From positions 1 through 64,000 of the forward strand of contig CALGGR010000147.1 in the NCBI GenBank assembly GCA_937915755.1: a stretch of 64,000 nt of DNA, read 5' to 3'. Position numbers and translations under genes: made by a program. Shown here in pieces: positions 8,228 to 17,166 of the stretch (position 1 is the first letter of the stretch; every line of letters begins with the position of its first letter). The stretch is from an uncultured Fretibacterium sp. Lineage in GTDB: Bacteria; Synergistota; Synergistia; Synergistales; Aminobacteriaceae. Under the pieces are notes generated by a model. It made no database searches and was not told where the DNA came from. It saw nothing but the letters and a program-made list of their open reading frames with translations.

Positions 8228-8470
8228 GCCAGCCTTTAACAAGTTAAGGTATGAGGTTGGCTAGACGAAATACGTTCTGCCTGTAAAACCTTAAACGTAC
8301 CTGAGGCAAAACAGTTAGACGTTCTGTAAAAACGATGTGCGACTTGCACTTAACAAGCAACAATGTAGTCGGATAGGCTCTCGGGTCTTACCGAATAGAG
8401 GCTGCGCAGGCCAGCCCCAGTGAATAAGGCTAACATGAGCAAACTTCCCTGAAATCCCGGGCAAACAGCT
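8228..8470 (+). ncRNA. Candidate structured non-coding RNA between hslV and hslU (family unknown)
   Basis: This fills most of the 306-nt gap between hslV and hslU and has no usable ORF. Many helices can be drawn: GCCAGCC (8228-8234) with GGTTGGC (8255-8261) enclosing CCTT...AAGG; GCCT...AGGC (about 8279-8307); CAG...CTG (about 8312-8326); CGACT...AGTCG (8340-8371) enclosing CTTG...CAAG; CTCTCGG...CCG..AGAG (8379-8400); GGCTG...CAGCC (about 8400-8416). A second copy of GCCAGCC (8410-8416) could compete for GGTTGGC, allowing a switch. The strand is uncertain: the -10 box favours plus, antisense to the operon, while a minus RNA would be part of the hslV-hslU transcript. I found none of the core motifs of tmRNA, RNase P RNA or SRP RNA. 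Confidence 0.5.
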
Positions 8471-8481
8471 TCGGACGCTTG

Positions 8482-9015
8482 CTATTCGCCTAATACCTCA
8501 ACTATTATGTTATTGTTCGTGTAAATACAAATCTCCGATGCAAGCTCGATTGAACGCCTTGCAATGTCTTCGGGCTTCATGTCTGTGGCTTCGCAAAGTG
8601 CCCTGGCCGCAGCGAGTGCGTATCCTGATCCTGAACCTATTGATGCCGCGCTTCCTTCTGGTTCAAGGACATCACCCGCACCTGACAGCAATAACGTCAT
8701 CTCGGTGTTTGCCGCAAGCATCATTGCCTCAAGCCTCCGTAGTGCTTTGTCGAGCCGCCATTCACGGACGAGTTTCACAGCCCCGCGCATTAGGTCGCCT
8801 TTTTCCTGTTCAAGACAGTCCTCAAACTTCTCAAGAAGCGTCATAGCGTCAGCTGTTGAACCCGCGAAACCAGTCAGGATTTTCCCGTCAAGGAGAGTTC
8901 TGACCTTCCTTGCGGTTGACTTTATGACCTGAGAGCCTAGCGTTACCTGACCATCGCCGGCCATTGCGACCCGTGAGCCTCTTCTTACACAGACTATAGT
9001 TGTACCGTTGAACAA
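8482..9015 (-). CDS. hslV: HslV (ClpQ), proteasome-like peptidase
   Basis: Threonine peptidase of the HslUV complex. After a four-residue propeptide (MFNG) comes the catalytic start TTIVCVRRGSRVAMAGDGQVTLG; processing before the Thr creates the active N terminus. The GSGSGYALAAARAL and ICIYTNNNIIVE blocks fit the family, and 177 residues is normal. The start is TTG 9015 with AAAGGA about 11 nt upstream. A good promoter lies at 9058-9086. A decayed second copy of part of this gene is present upstream (9121-9169). Confidence 0.95.
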   Translation of the reverse strand: MFNGTTIVCVRRGSRVAMAGDGQVTLGSQVIKSTARKVRTLLDGKILTGFAGSTADAMTLLEKFEDCLEQEKGDLMRGAVKLVREWRLDKALRRLEAMMLAANTEMTLLLSGAGDVLEPEGSAASIGSGSGYALAAARALCEATDMKPEDIARRSIELASEICIYTNNNIIVEVLGE

Positions 9016-9057
9016 AGGTGTATCATTCCTTTCACGATTATGGGTTTGTGAGTGAAT

Positions 9058-9086
9058 ATTATCTCAATTTGCCTTTATTTTGTGAA
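9058..9086 (-). promoter_or_regulatory. Predicted sigma-70 promoter of the hslV unit
   Basis: On the minus strand, TTCACA (9086-9081) and GATAAT (9063-9058) are separated by exactly 17 nt. Each box matches consensus at five of six positions. Transcription would start near 9051, about 35 nt before the hslV start. Confidence 0.6.
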
Positions 9087-9120
9087 TATACAGGATAAAT
9101 GAAATATTTGTACGTATTTT

Positions 9121-9169
9121 GGAGAGCTTGTACCTTTCTTGCCGTTGAATTTATGATCTGAAGGCCTCT
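9121..9169 (-). pseudogene. Decayed fragment of a second hslV copy
   Basis: The 49 nt align without gaps to 8892-8940 inside hslV at 36 of 49 positions. In the matching minus frame it reads GLQIINSTARKVQAL against GSQVIKSTARKVRTL of HslV. Substitutions are spread out and a stop lies shortly upstream in that frame, so it is a relic. The rest of the 9016-9238 intergenic region holds the hslV promoter and the rtcB ribosome-binding site. Confidence 0.6.
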
Positions 9170-9238
9170 TTTTGTTGAGCACGCTCATAGAGATAGTCAT
9201 TATATGATAAAATCCCCTAAACGAAAGGAGGCAGAAAT

Positions 9239-10435
9239 ATGGAGATTGTAGGACGCTTTGCAACGGCTGTGTGTTACGCGGAAATCATTGAGGACGAAGC
9301 GAAGGAGCAGATTCGGCGAATGTGCGATTACACTTTCACCGAAGGCTCGAAGATCCGAATAATGCCTGACGTTCACGCGGGCAAAGGCTGCACAATAGGC
9401 ACGACGATAACCGTAACCGACAAGGCTGTCCCTAACATTGTCGGTGTCGACATAGGCTGCGGAATGTACTCGGTCAACATTGGGCGGGGCGAGATTGATT
9501 TTGCGAGGTTCGACGAGGCAGCTCATTATGTTCCTTCAGGCTTCAACGTCTGGGAAGGAAGGCAGGAACATTTCGACCTTACGTGCCTGAAATGCTTTCG
9601 TGAACTCAGGGACTCTCGTAGGATTGAGCGGAGTCTTGGGACATTGGGCGGAGGAAATCACTTCATCGAGATTGACAGGGCTGAGGACGGAACGAACTGG
9701 CTCGTAATACACACAGGAAGCAGGAATCTCGGGCATCAAGTCGCAACGTACTACCAGAATCTTGCCATAGACCTCGACAAAGGAAAGGACGAATACCTAC
9801 GGCAACGCGCTGAACTCATCGTAACATACAAGGCCGAAGGAAGGCGAAAGGAAATTCAGTCAGCGTTGAAGGCTATGAAGTGGGAGGCGCGGAAAAACAC
9901 AATGCCCGAAGATTTGTGCTACCTAAGCGCTGGATACCTCGACGACTACATATATGACGTGAAGATCTGTCAGGAGTTCGCGAGAAGAAATCGTGAGAAG
10001 ATCGCGGAAGTCCTATTGTCCCGCACAGGTCTCTCGGCTTATGACGCATTCCACACTACACACAACTACATTGACACTGACAGCATGATTCTACGAAAGG
10101 GCGCAATCTCTGCAAAGTCTGGCGAACGTGTCTTAATCCCCATCAACATGAGGGACGGTTCAATCCTTGCAATCGGTCGCGGAAATCCTGAATGGAATTA
10201 TTCTGCACCACACGGCGCGGGGCGGGTAATGTCTCGTCGTTCGGCGAAAGAATCCCTAAGCATTGCCGAATATCAGGAAGCTATGAAAGGCATTTACACA
10301 ACCTCAGTCAGTGAGAACACGATTGACGAGGCACCGATGGCCTACAAGCCTCTGGAAGCTATTATTGATGTTATCGCGGAGACGGTTGATGTTGTAAGCG
10401 TCATGAAGCCCGTGTATAACTTCAAGGCCGCATGA
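9239..10435 (+). CDS. rtcB: RtcB-family RNA ligase
   Basis: RtcB joins RNA 2',3'-cyclic phosphate or 3'-phosphate ends to 5'-OH ends using GTP and Mn2+. The conserved blocks are VGVDIGCGMYSV (metal-binding Cys), GGGNHFIEI, HTGSRNLGHQV, the THNYID block, and YSAPHGAGRVMSR carrying the guanylylated His. 398 residues is within the shorter bacterial RtcB range. ATG 9239 follows AAAGGAGG. It is divergent from hslV. In bacteria the role is usually RNA repair; no archease or RtcR regulator is next to it. Confidence 0.92.
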   Translation: MEIVGRFATAVCYAEIIEDEAKEQIRRMCDYTFTEGSKIRIMPDVHAGKGCTIGTTITVTDKAVPNIVGVDIGCGMYSVNIGRGEIDFARFDEAAHYVPSGFNVWEGRQEHFDLTCLKCFRELRDSRRIERSLGTLGGGNHFIEIDRAEDGTNWLVIHTGSRNLGHQVATYYQNLAIDLDKGKDEYLRQRAELIVTYKAEGRRKEIQSALKAMKWEARKNTMPEDLCYLSAGYLDDYIYDVKICQEFARRNREKIAEVLLSRTGLSAYDAFHTTHNYIDTDSMILRKGAISAKSGERVLIPINMRDGSILAIGRGNPEWNYSAPHGAGRVMSRRSAKESLSIAEYQEAMKGIYTTSVSENTIDEAPMAYKPLEAIIDVIAETVDVVSVMKPVYNFKAA

Positions 10436-10445
10436 CGGGTAAATC

Positions 10446-11219
10446 CTATTTCTGACTATAGCGTGAAAGGAATTGCTTTGTGCGTTCTTCTTTGGGGTTG
10501 TTGAAGACTTCGAGGGGGTCGCCCTGTTCGCAGATAACCCCGTTGTCCATGAAGATTACATGATTCGCAACGTCCCTCGCAAACTCCATCTCGTGCGTAA
10601 CGATGATCATCGTCGTGTTCTTCTCGGACAGTCCGCGTATGACCTTGAGAACTTCCCCTGTGAGTTCCGGGTCTAATGCGCTCGTCGGCTCGTCAAAGCA
10701 GAGAATATCAGGGTGCATGATGAGTGCCCTAGCAATCGCAACTCTCTGCTGTTGGCCTCCCGAAAGCTGGTGCGGGTAATTCCCCATTCTCTCAGAAAGC
10801 CCAATGCTCGCGAAAAGTTCCTCAGCCTCAGCCCTCAATGCTCCCTTGTCGAAATCATGGTCGTGCCTCTCAGCCGCCAATAACTTCGGTGAAAGCATCA
10901 CATTTTCCAGAGCCGCATACTGCGGGAAAAGGTTGAAAGACTGGAACACAAGCCCGAAATGTAATCTCTTCTTCCGAATCTCAGCCTCATTCAGCGTTGA
11001 CGGAACAGAGCAGTCGAGCAAGGTCTCACCGTTCACGATAATGCTTCCTGCGTCTGGACGTTCAAGGAAATTCAGGCAACGCAACATCGTGGTCTTCCCG
11101 CTTCCTGATGAGCCTATGACTGAGAGGACGCCTCCCTTTTCGAGCGTGAAATCAATCCCTTTGAGGACCTCAGTTTTCCCGAAAGTCTTGCGAAGATTCC
11201 TAACTTCAAGAATTGGCAT
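10446..11219 (-). CDS. Polar amino-acid ABC transporter ATP-binding protein
   Basis: ATPase of a GlnQ/HisP-type importer. Walker A (GSSGSGKTT), Q loop (VFQSFNLFPQYAALEN), signature (LSGGQQQRVAIARAL), Walker B (ILCFDEPTSALD) and switch His (VTHEMEFARDV) are all present in 257 residues. It is the third gene of a binding protein-permease-ATPase operon and is convergent with rtcB, leaving only 10 nt between the stops; no terminator hairpin is apparent there. Confidence 0.93.
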   Translation of the reverse strand: MPILEVRNLRKTFGKTEVLKGIDFTLEKGGVLSVIGSSGSGKTTMLRCLNFLERPDAGSIIVNGETLLDCSVPSTLNEAEIRKKRLHFGLVFQSFNLFPQYAALENVMLSPKLLAAERHDHDFDKGALRAEAEELFASIGLSERMGNYPHQLSGGQQQRVAIARALIMHPDILCFDEPTSALDPELTGEVLKVIRGLSEKNTTMIIVTHEMEFARDVANHVIFMDNGVICEQGDPLEVFNNPKEERTKQFLSRYSQK

Positions 11220-11234
11220 GTCTTTCCCTCCTGT

Positions 11235-11921
11235 CTAACGGAAATAGTCCAGCTTGCGTTCAAACTTTGCCAGAAGAACCGTAACAATCCCGTTGAACAC
11301 AAGGTAGTAGAATGCCGTGAAGAAAAGCGGCCATATTGCGCCCGAAATCCCGTGTGAACCCTTCATGAATGCCTGACCTGCCCAGATTATTTCCTGTAAC
11401 GCGATTATCCTTGCAAGTGCGGTGTCCTTGACGAGCGTTATGATTTCGTTCGAGATTGGCGGAACAATTCGCTTTATCATCTGGAGAAGTGTTACATGGA
11501 AGAATATTTGCCGCCTTGTCATTCCTAAAACTAGGCCCGCCTCAGTCTGCCCGACGGGTACGCTCTGAATACCTCCCCTGTAAATCTCCGAGAAGTAGCA
11601 GGCGTAGTTTATGACGAATGCCAGTGTTGCCGCGAGAAATCTTCCCTGCTCTCCGCCGCCCCAGATTGGATTGTGTAAAACGAGGCCGGGAAAGTAGTAG
11701 ACGATTAAAAGCTGAATCATTAGGGGAGTTCCGCGAATTATCCAGATTATGAACTGAGTTGTTACGCTTATTGCCCGAATTTTCGACAGTGAGCCGAACG
11801 CGATAATCAATCCGAGCGGGAATGCTCCCAGCAATGTCAGCGAAAATAACTTCAGCGTCTGAATGAAGCCTACGTTAAGCGCGCCGATTACTACCGGGAG
11901 CTGTTCGAGAAATGTGTTCAT
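11235..11921 (-). CDS. Polar amino-acid ABC transporter permease
   Basis: Inner-membrane subunit of the HisM/GlnP family with about five hydrophobic helices. The ATPase-coupling EAA loop is readable around YRGGIQSVPVGQTEAGLVLGMTRRQ. It lies 15 nt upstream of the ATPase gene and two nt behind the binding-protein gene, so the three form one operon. A single permease gene implies a homodimeric channel. The substrate within the polar amino-acid group cannot be read from sequence. Confidence 0.93.
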   Translation of the reverse strand: MNTFLEQLPVVIGALNVGFIQTLKLFSLTLLGAFPLGLIIAFGSLSKIRAISVTTQFIIWIIRGTPLMIQLLIVYYFPGLVLHNPIWGGGEQGRFLAATLAFVINYACYFSEIYRGGIQSVPVGQTEAGLVLGMTRRQIFFHVTLLQMIKRIVPPISNEIITLVKDTALARIIALQEIIWAGQAFMKGSHGISGAIWPLFFTAFYYLVFNGIVTVLLAKFERKLDYFR

Positions 11922-11922
11922 A

Positions 11923-12690
11923 CTACTGACGGATTAATGCCGCCTGAATGCCGTATGTCTCCGCGACTTTTGCGATTGAGCCGTCATTGTATCCGGCCTC
12001 GAAGAACGCATTGAGCAGGAACGTGAGGTCTGAGCCTTTGCGGAAGCCTACGCCGTATTCCTCGCTGTTGAGGGCGACTGTGTAGGTGAGGTTCTCGTAG
12101 CCCGTGCCTTTTCCGACCATTGCGGCGGCCATGAGTGAGTCGATGATAGCCGCATCAGCCGTTCCCGAAGCAACTTCCATGAGTGCCGATGCCTGGTCCT
12201 GAACCTCAGTAACCTTGAAGCCGTGAGCTATGGCCTGCTCATTTCCTGCGCTTCCGTGTTCAACGGCAAAGTTGAGGTCTTTGATCTTCTCGGCTGTGTC
12301 ATACTTTGCAGCATTTGCTGAAGGTACTACGACGATCTGGGCGTTGTTGCAGTAGGGATTTGAGCATGACATTGAGGACTTGACTTCGGGGGTGAGGGTC
12401 ATGCCGTTCCAAACGCAGTCGATGTTCTTTCCGTCAAGCTCAAGGATCTTGTTGTTCCACTCGATTTCCTGAAACTCGACCTTTACACCGAGACTCTCAG
12501 CGAATGCCCTGGCTAAATCCGCGTCAAAGCCAATCCATTCGCCTTTTTCGTTCTTGTAGTCCATAGGCTTGAAGTCAGTGATTCCGACGACGAGAACGCC
12601 CTTTGACTTGACGTATTCCGAGTCGGTCTCGGCGTACGCGCACGAACATAGAGCCATAACGACAACGAGGAGCAGTAATAATTTCTTCAT
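11923..12690 (-). CDS. Amino-acid ABC transporter substrate-binding protein (family 3)
   Basis: Periplasmic binding protein with a cleavable signal peptide (MKKLLLLLVVVMALCSCAYA). Normal family-3 order is seen: lobe 1 (LVVGITDFKPMDYKNEKGEWIGFDADLARAFAE, then an IDCVWNGMTLTPE block) followed by lobe 2 (LNFAVEHGSAGNEQ, GTADAAIIDS, YGVGFRKGSDL). It is first in the operon, with AGGAG ahead of ATG 12690. It makes a useful contrast with the lobe-swapped homologue at 45511-46299. Confidence 0.93.
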   Translation of the reverse strand: MKKLLLLLVVVMALCSCAYAETDSEYVKSKGVLVVGITDFKPMDYKNEKGEWIGFDADLARAFAESLGVKVEFQEIEWNNKILELDGKNIDCVWNGMTLTPEVKSSMSCSNPYCNNAQIVVVPSANAAKYDTAEKIKDLNFAVEHGSAGNEQAIAHGFKVTEVQDQASALMEVASGTADAAIIDSLMAAAMVGKGTGYENLTYTVALNSEEYGVGFRKGSDLTFLLNAFFEAGYNDGSIAKVAETYGIQAALIRQ

Positions 12691-12751
12691 TGGAATAAAA
12701 CATCTCCTGTGCAGGAAAATTCTTCAACATTTTAACTTGCTGAAGTGGACA

Positions 12752-14344
12752 TTATTCTATCACGTCGGCTGCTCTGAATATCACGATACCCGTCGGGAAG
12801 TGGCATATCCCCCTGACCTTCGCACTCTGCATCATTGCGTCTGAGGCAAAATACAGCGGTATAAGCGGCATGTCATCAATGAGAATCTTCTCGGCCTCAT
12901 GGAGATAGTCCACCCTTTTCATCCGGTCAAGCTCAACTTCTGCTTTCTTCATGCGAGCGTCAAATTCCTGGTTGCTGTACCTTCCGTTATTGTTCGGCGC
13001 ACCTGTAATGTAATTCTCAAGGAATCCCGCAGCGTCAGGAAAATCCATAACCCACCCCGAAATCGCAACGTCAGAATCCCCCTTGCTTCTTGTCGAGAGA
13101 AATACCTTCCATTCCTCGCCTGAGAGGCTGACTTTGATACCCAGCGCAGTTTTCCACATTCCTTGCAAGACCTCCGGGAAAGTTTTGCCTCTGTTGGAAC
13201 TTGAGGAATACTTCAGCGTGATCTCAGGGAAGCCCTCGCCGTTAGGATACCCTGCCTCAGAAAGAAGCCTCCTTGCCTCCTCGACATTCGCTCGCGGTGG
13301 GATTAATTCTCCGCCCTCTGTCCTGAAATCCTCCGAGACTGTCCTTCCTGGTATGTGGTTCATTATTGCGCCTGTTGCGGGATTGTGGCCGCCGAGAACG
13401 ATTTTGTCGACGATGATTTTCCGGTCAATAGCGAGGGACAATGCACGCCTCACTCTTGCGTCGTCGAAAGGTTTTCGTGTAACGTTGAAATCGCAGAGGG
13501 CAATGAAGTATGACGGAATTGACACAGCCTCGCCGCGTTTCAGCAGCAATGGCCTCATAAGCGACGGTACTGTCGTCATGAAATCCACGCGCCCCGCCCT
13601 GAATGCCGCAAGAGCCGTATTAGCGTCCCCGATGAAGACGAGCCTTACCCTGTCGAGTCTCACGTTCTCAGCGTCCCAGTAGTGAGGATTCTTGACGATT
13701 GTGATCTCACCGCCTGAACCGTGCTTCCAGCTTTCGAGTTTGAAGGGGCCGTTTGAGATCAGTGTCTCAGGTCTTGCCGCCCACGTTCGGGGGTTGGCGT
13801 TCACGATGTCCATTCTTGCCGGGAAAAACGAGTTGAAGGCCATGTAGTAGAGCATGAGGGGGTTGGCGTGTTCAAGCTCAACGATGAATGTGTTGTCATC
13901 GGGTGCTGAGATTCCGACATCATTGCTTTCTGCTTTGCCGTTGTAGAATGGCTCTGCGTTCTTGATGAAGAAGCCTAAATTTGCGTAAGGGCTTCCCGAT
14001 TTCGAGTCAATGAGCCGTAAAAATCCGTCCCTGAAGTGCGAGGCTTTGACCGGCATTCCGTCAGACCACTTGAGATTTTCGCGGAGATGGAACGTCCACG
14101 TCAGTCCGTCGGGTGAAACGTCCCATGATTCAGCGCAGGCGGGTTCGGGATTTCCGACGAGGTCGTAACGAAGTAGGCCGTCAAAAATGTTAGTGTCAAC
14201 GATTGCTCCGTCGAGTGCGTGATTTATTGCCGGGTCAAGCGTCTGTGGGTCAACGCCCAAGTTGTACACAATCTCTTTAACGCTTGCTTCTGAGACTGAG
14301 AACGCCATTAACATTATGATTGCTGTTGCGAAAATTCTTCTCAT
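12752..14344 (-). CDS. oppA: Oligopeptide ABC transporter substrate-binding protein
   Basis: Family-5 extracellular binding protein for peptides. A signal peptide (MRRIFATAIIMLMAFSVSEA, no lipobox) is followed by the family start IVYNLGVDPQTLDPA and SWDVSPDGLTWTFHLRENLKWSDG. The start is set at ATG 14344 because TAAGGAGGAG lies just upstream; an upstream in-frame start at 14404 would overlap oppF and hide the signal peptide. It is the last gene of oppBCDFA, 13 nt after oppF. Confidence 0.94.
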   Translation of the reverse strand: MRRIFATAIIMLMAFSVSEASVKEIVYNLGVDPQTLDPAINHALDGAIVDTNIFDGLLRYDLVGNPEPACAESWDVSPDGLTWTFHLRENLKWSDGMPVKASHFRDGFLRLIDSKSGSPYANLGFFIKNAEPFYNGKAESNDVGISAPDDNTFIVELEHANPLMLYYMAFNSFFPARMDIVNANPRTWAARPETLISNGPFKLESWKHGSGGEITIVKNPHYWDAENVRLDRVRLVFIGDANTALAAFRAGRVDFMTTVPSLMRPLLLKRGEAVSIPSYFIALCDFNVTRKPFDDARVRRALSLAIDRKIIVDKIVLGGHNPATGAIMNHIPGRTVSEDFRTEGGELIPPRANVEEARRLLSEAGYPNGEGFPEITLKYSSSSNRGKTFPEVLQGMWKTALGIKVSLSGEEWKVFLSTRSKGDSDVAISGWVMDFPDAAGFLENYITGAPNNNGRYSNQEFDARMKKAEVELDRMKRVDYLHEAEKILIDDMPLIPLYFASDAMMQSAKVRGICHFPTGIVIFRAADVIE

Positions 14345-14357
14345 GATTCGCTCCTCC

Positions 14358-15290
14358 TTATACAAATGGGCAGGCGCAAAAATGTCCGCTGCCTTTGTCC
14401 TCAAGTTTCGGGGATAATCTCGAACATTCGGGTTTTGCGACTGGGCATCTTGTGTGGAACTTGCACCCTGCAGGCGGGTTAATCGCGCTTGGGATTTCGC
14501 CTTTCAGCGGGATAATGTTTCTTTTTGCTGACGGGTCAGGGATTGGGACTGACGACAGAAGCGAGACGGTGTAAGGGTGAAGCGGGCGCGTGTAAAGCTC
14601 ATCGCTCGGCGCGGTCTCAACGATGCTCCCCAGATACATCACCGCTACTCTCGTGCTTATGTGCCTCACCATGGAGAGGTCATGAGCAATGAAAAGGTAG
14701 GTTAGTCCCAAAGACTTCTGCAAGTCCTCAAGCATGTTGACGATTTGTGCCTGAATTGAAACATCGAGGGCTGAAATTGGCTCGTCGCAGATAATCATCT
14801 CAGGTTCAGCCGCCAAAGCACGGGCGATTCCTATTCTCTGCCTCTGCCCGCCGCTGAACTCATGAGGATAACGCCCAGCCTGTTCGGAGTTCAGTCCGAC
14901 AAGATGAAGAAGGTTATGAACTCGGTCGCTGTGTTCGTCTTTTGGGATATTGTGAATCGTCATTGGTTCGCGGATAATTTCGCCCGCTGTCATTCGTGGA
15001 TTCAGTGAGGCGTAAGGGTCTTGGAAAATCATCTGCATTCTTCTGCGGAAAGGGAGCATCTCGCGCTGTGTTATGTGCGTAATGTCATGGCCGCCGAAAA
15101 TTATTCTCCCATCGTCAGGCTCATAGAGACGTATCACTGTTCTTGCGGTTGTTGACTTTCCGCAGCCGGACTCGCCGACAAGTCCCAACGTCTCACCCTT
15201 CTCAAGAGTGAAGCTAACTCCGTCAACAGAATGTACCCGCCCCGAAGGTGTGTCAAAATATTTAGTGAGACCGTCAACTTCAAGCATCAT
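14358..15290 (-). CDS. oppF: Oligopeptide ABC transporter ATP-binding protein OppF
   Basis: Second ATPase of the Opp importer. Walker A (GESGCGKST), signature (FSGGQRQRIGIARAL), Walker B (MIICDEPISALD) and the C-terminal oligopeptide/dipeptide extension with cysteines (CKFHTRCP...C) that may bind an Fe-S cluster are present. The start is placed at ATG 15290, which overlaps the oppD stop as ATGA; ATG 15287 is also possible. Confidence 0.94.
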   Translation of the reverse strand: MMLEVDGLTKYFDTPSGRVHSVDGVSFTLEKGETLGLVGESGCGKSTTARTVIRLYEPDDGRIIFGGHDITHITQREMLPFRRRMQMIFQDPYASLNPRMTAGEIIREPMTIHNIPKDEHSDRVHNLLHLVGLNSEQAGRYPHEFSGGQRQRIGIARALAAEPEMIICDEPISALDVSIQAQIVNMLEDLQKSLGLTYLFIAHDLSMVRHISTRVAVMYLGSIVETAPSDELYTRPLHPYTVSLLSSVPIPDPSAKRNIIPLKGEIPSAINPPAGCKFHTRCPVAKPECSRLSPKLEDKGSGHFCACPFV

Positions 15291-16243
15291 TCTTTCTCCC
15301 TCTTCCAGCATGAATATCTGTGCGTATCACTGAGACATGATTCTTCAGGCTTACGATGAAGGCAAATTTTCATGGCCTCGCTGCATCTTTTGACGAACGG
15401 GCAGCCCTCTGGTGGATTCAGCAAATCGGGAGGCTGCCCCTCAATCGGAATGAGTCTCTCACGAGGAGCATCAGGTTTCGGAACTGACCGCAGCAATCCC
15501 CGCGTGTAAGGGTGCATAGGGGACTTGAAGATTTCTTGAGCCGTACCTTCCTCCATTATCCGCCCGCCGTACATAACGATTACTCTGTCGGCCTCGCCCG
15601 CAATAACTCCCAAGTCATGCGTGATGAGTATCATAGACATTCCTGAAGCCTCCCGAATTTCCCGCAAAAGTCCAAGAATTTGAGCCTGAACAGTAACATC
15701 AAGCGCGGTCGTTGGTTCGTCAGCAATGAGAAGCTCAGGGTCGCACAAAATCGACATCGCTATCATGAGCCTCTGCCTCTGTCCTCCGCTGAACTCGTGG
15801 GGGTAATGCCTCATTCTCTCCTCAGCCGGAACGATTCCGACCTTCGTCATCATTTCCGCGACTCTCTCACGGACATTCCCCTTCCAATGATGCCGCCTTA
15901 ATATCTCCTCAAGCTGATAGCCCGCCGACAAAACGGGGTTAAGGCTGGTCATTGGGTCTTGGAATATCATCGAGATCTTCCCGCCCCGAAGTGATTTGAT
16001 GTTCTCGGAGCTTAGACTTTCGCCCATGAAGCTGATATTGTCCGCGCTGACCTTGCTGTTCTCGCCTGTTAATCCCATAACTGAGAGCATGGCCGTACTT
16101 TTCCCGCTTCCAGACTCGCCGGCAATCCCTAAGACTTCACCGCGATTAACGCTGAACGATACTCCGTCAACCGCTTTCACTTCTCCTGCTGACGTTTTGA
16201 ATGCCGTGTGAAGGTTCTCGACTCTCAAAATTTCTTCGCTCAT
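15287..16243 (-). CDS. oppD: Oligopeptide ABC transporter ATP-binding protein OppD
   Basis: First ATPase of the Opp importer: Walker A (GESGSGKST), signature (FSGGQRQRLMIAMSI), Walker B (LLIADEPTTALD), switch His (ITHDLGVIAG) and the C-terminal oligopeptide-transporter block (NPPEGCPFVKRCSEAM). 318 residues is normal. It sits directly downstream of oppC and overlaps oppF by four bases. Confidence 0.94.
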   Translation of the reverse strand: MSEEILRVENLHTAFKTSAGEVKAVDGVSFSVNRGEVLGIAGESGSGKSTAMLSVMGLTGENSKVSADNISFMGESLSSENIKSLRGGKISMIFQDPMTSLNPVLSAGYQLEEILRRHHWKGNVRERVAEMMTKVGIVPAEERMRHYPHEFSGGQRQRLMIAMSILCDPELLIADEPTTALDVTVQAQILGLLREIREASGMSMILITHDLGVIAGEADRVIVMYGGRIMEEGTAQEIFKSPMHPYTRGLLRSVPKPDAPRERLIPIEGQPPDLLNPPEGCPFVKRCSEAMKICLHRKPEESCLSDTHRYSCWKREKE

Positions 16244-16249
16244 GATCCA

Positions 16250-17161
16250 TCACTTCCTTAATTTAGGGTCAAGGGCATCACGAAGACCGTCGCCCAAGAA
16301 GTTGAAGGCAAGTATAGTGATTGAGATTGCCCCCGCCGGAAAGAAAAGCTGCCACGGATATATCGCCATTGCCGGAACTGCATCGCTGCTCAAAACTCCC
16401 CAGCTCGCCATAGGTGCGCTAACTCCAAGCCCGACGAATGACAGGAAAGCCTCCGTGAATATTGCGCCCGGCACTGAGAATGTCAGCGTTACGATTACTG
16501 CTCCCATTGCGTTAGGGATAATGTGTCGGAATAATATTCTTGCTGACGAAGCTCCTGCGACTCTTGCGGCGGTAACAAACTCCTCATTTTTCAGCCTCAT
16601 GACTTCAGCGCGAACCATTCGAGCCATCGGTGCCCAGTAAGAAATCCCAAGCGTTATGAATATGCTCTTGAGACCTGCGCCGACTACGACCATCAGCAAT
16701 ATAACGTAAATCATGGCCGGAACTGAGTAAATTACGTCGACAATCCTCATCATAACATCGTCCAGTCTTCCGCCAATGTAGCCGGAAATTCCGCCGTATA
16801 CTACGCCTATTGCCAGACTTATGAAGCTCGCAATGAATCCAACAGAAAGCGAAATCCTTGCGCCGTACATTACTCTCACGAACAAATCACGACCGAACAT
16901 ATCACAGCCGAACCAGTGCGTGAGACTTGGAGGGTCATTGCTTACGTTGAAGTCCATACCGTCATACTCGTAGCGCGATAACATTGGCCCGAAAACAGCA
17001 AGCAATATCACCGCAAGAATCACATACAAGCCGATCATTGCGGCCCTGTCATTCTTTAGGCGAGACCAAGCGTCAGCCCAATAAGTTTTTGACGGCCTGA
17101 GAGTTTCAGAGCTTTCTCTTTCATCAACGGTGAGGGGGAGGAAATCTTCAGGGTTATACAT
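16250..17161 (-). CDS. oppC: Oligopeptide ABC transporter permease OppC
   Basis: Inner-membrane permease with the N-terminal OppC block (WSRLKNDRAAMIGLYVI), the HWFGCDMFGRDLFVRVMYGARISLSVG motif and five further helices; the EAA loop is at VTAARVAGASSARILFRHIIPN. ATG 17161 is chosen because GAGGTG lies seven nt upstream; the in-frame GTG 17170 is part of that box. The oppB stop lies within the same box, so the two genes are translationally close. Confidence 0.94.
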   Translation of the reverse strand: MYNPEDFLPLTVDERESSETLRPSKTYWADAWSRLKNDRAAMIGLYVILAVILLAVFGPMLSRYEYDGMDFNVSNDPPSLTHWFGCDMFGRDLFVRVMYGARISLSVGFIASFISLAIGVVYGGISGYIGGRLDDVMMRIVDVIYSVPAMIYVILLMVVVGAGLKSIFITLGISYWAPMARMVRAEVMRLKNEEFVTAARVAGASSARILFRHIIPNAMGAVIVTLTFSVPGAIFTEAFLSFVGLGVSAPMASWGVLSSDAVPAMAIYPWQLFFPAGAISITILAFNFLGDGLRDALDPKLRK

Positions 17162-17166
17162 GATAA

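Noticed and set aside
8164..8481. tmRNA, RNase P RNA, SRP RNA or a known riboswitch in the hslV-hslU gap
   Set aside because: None of the core motifs (tmRNA tRNA-like ends, RNase P GAGGAAAGTCC, SRP GGTCCGGAAGG, SAM, cobalamin or TPP boxes) is present on either strand.
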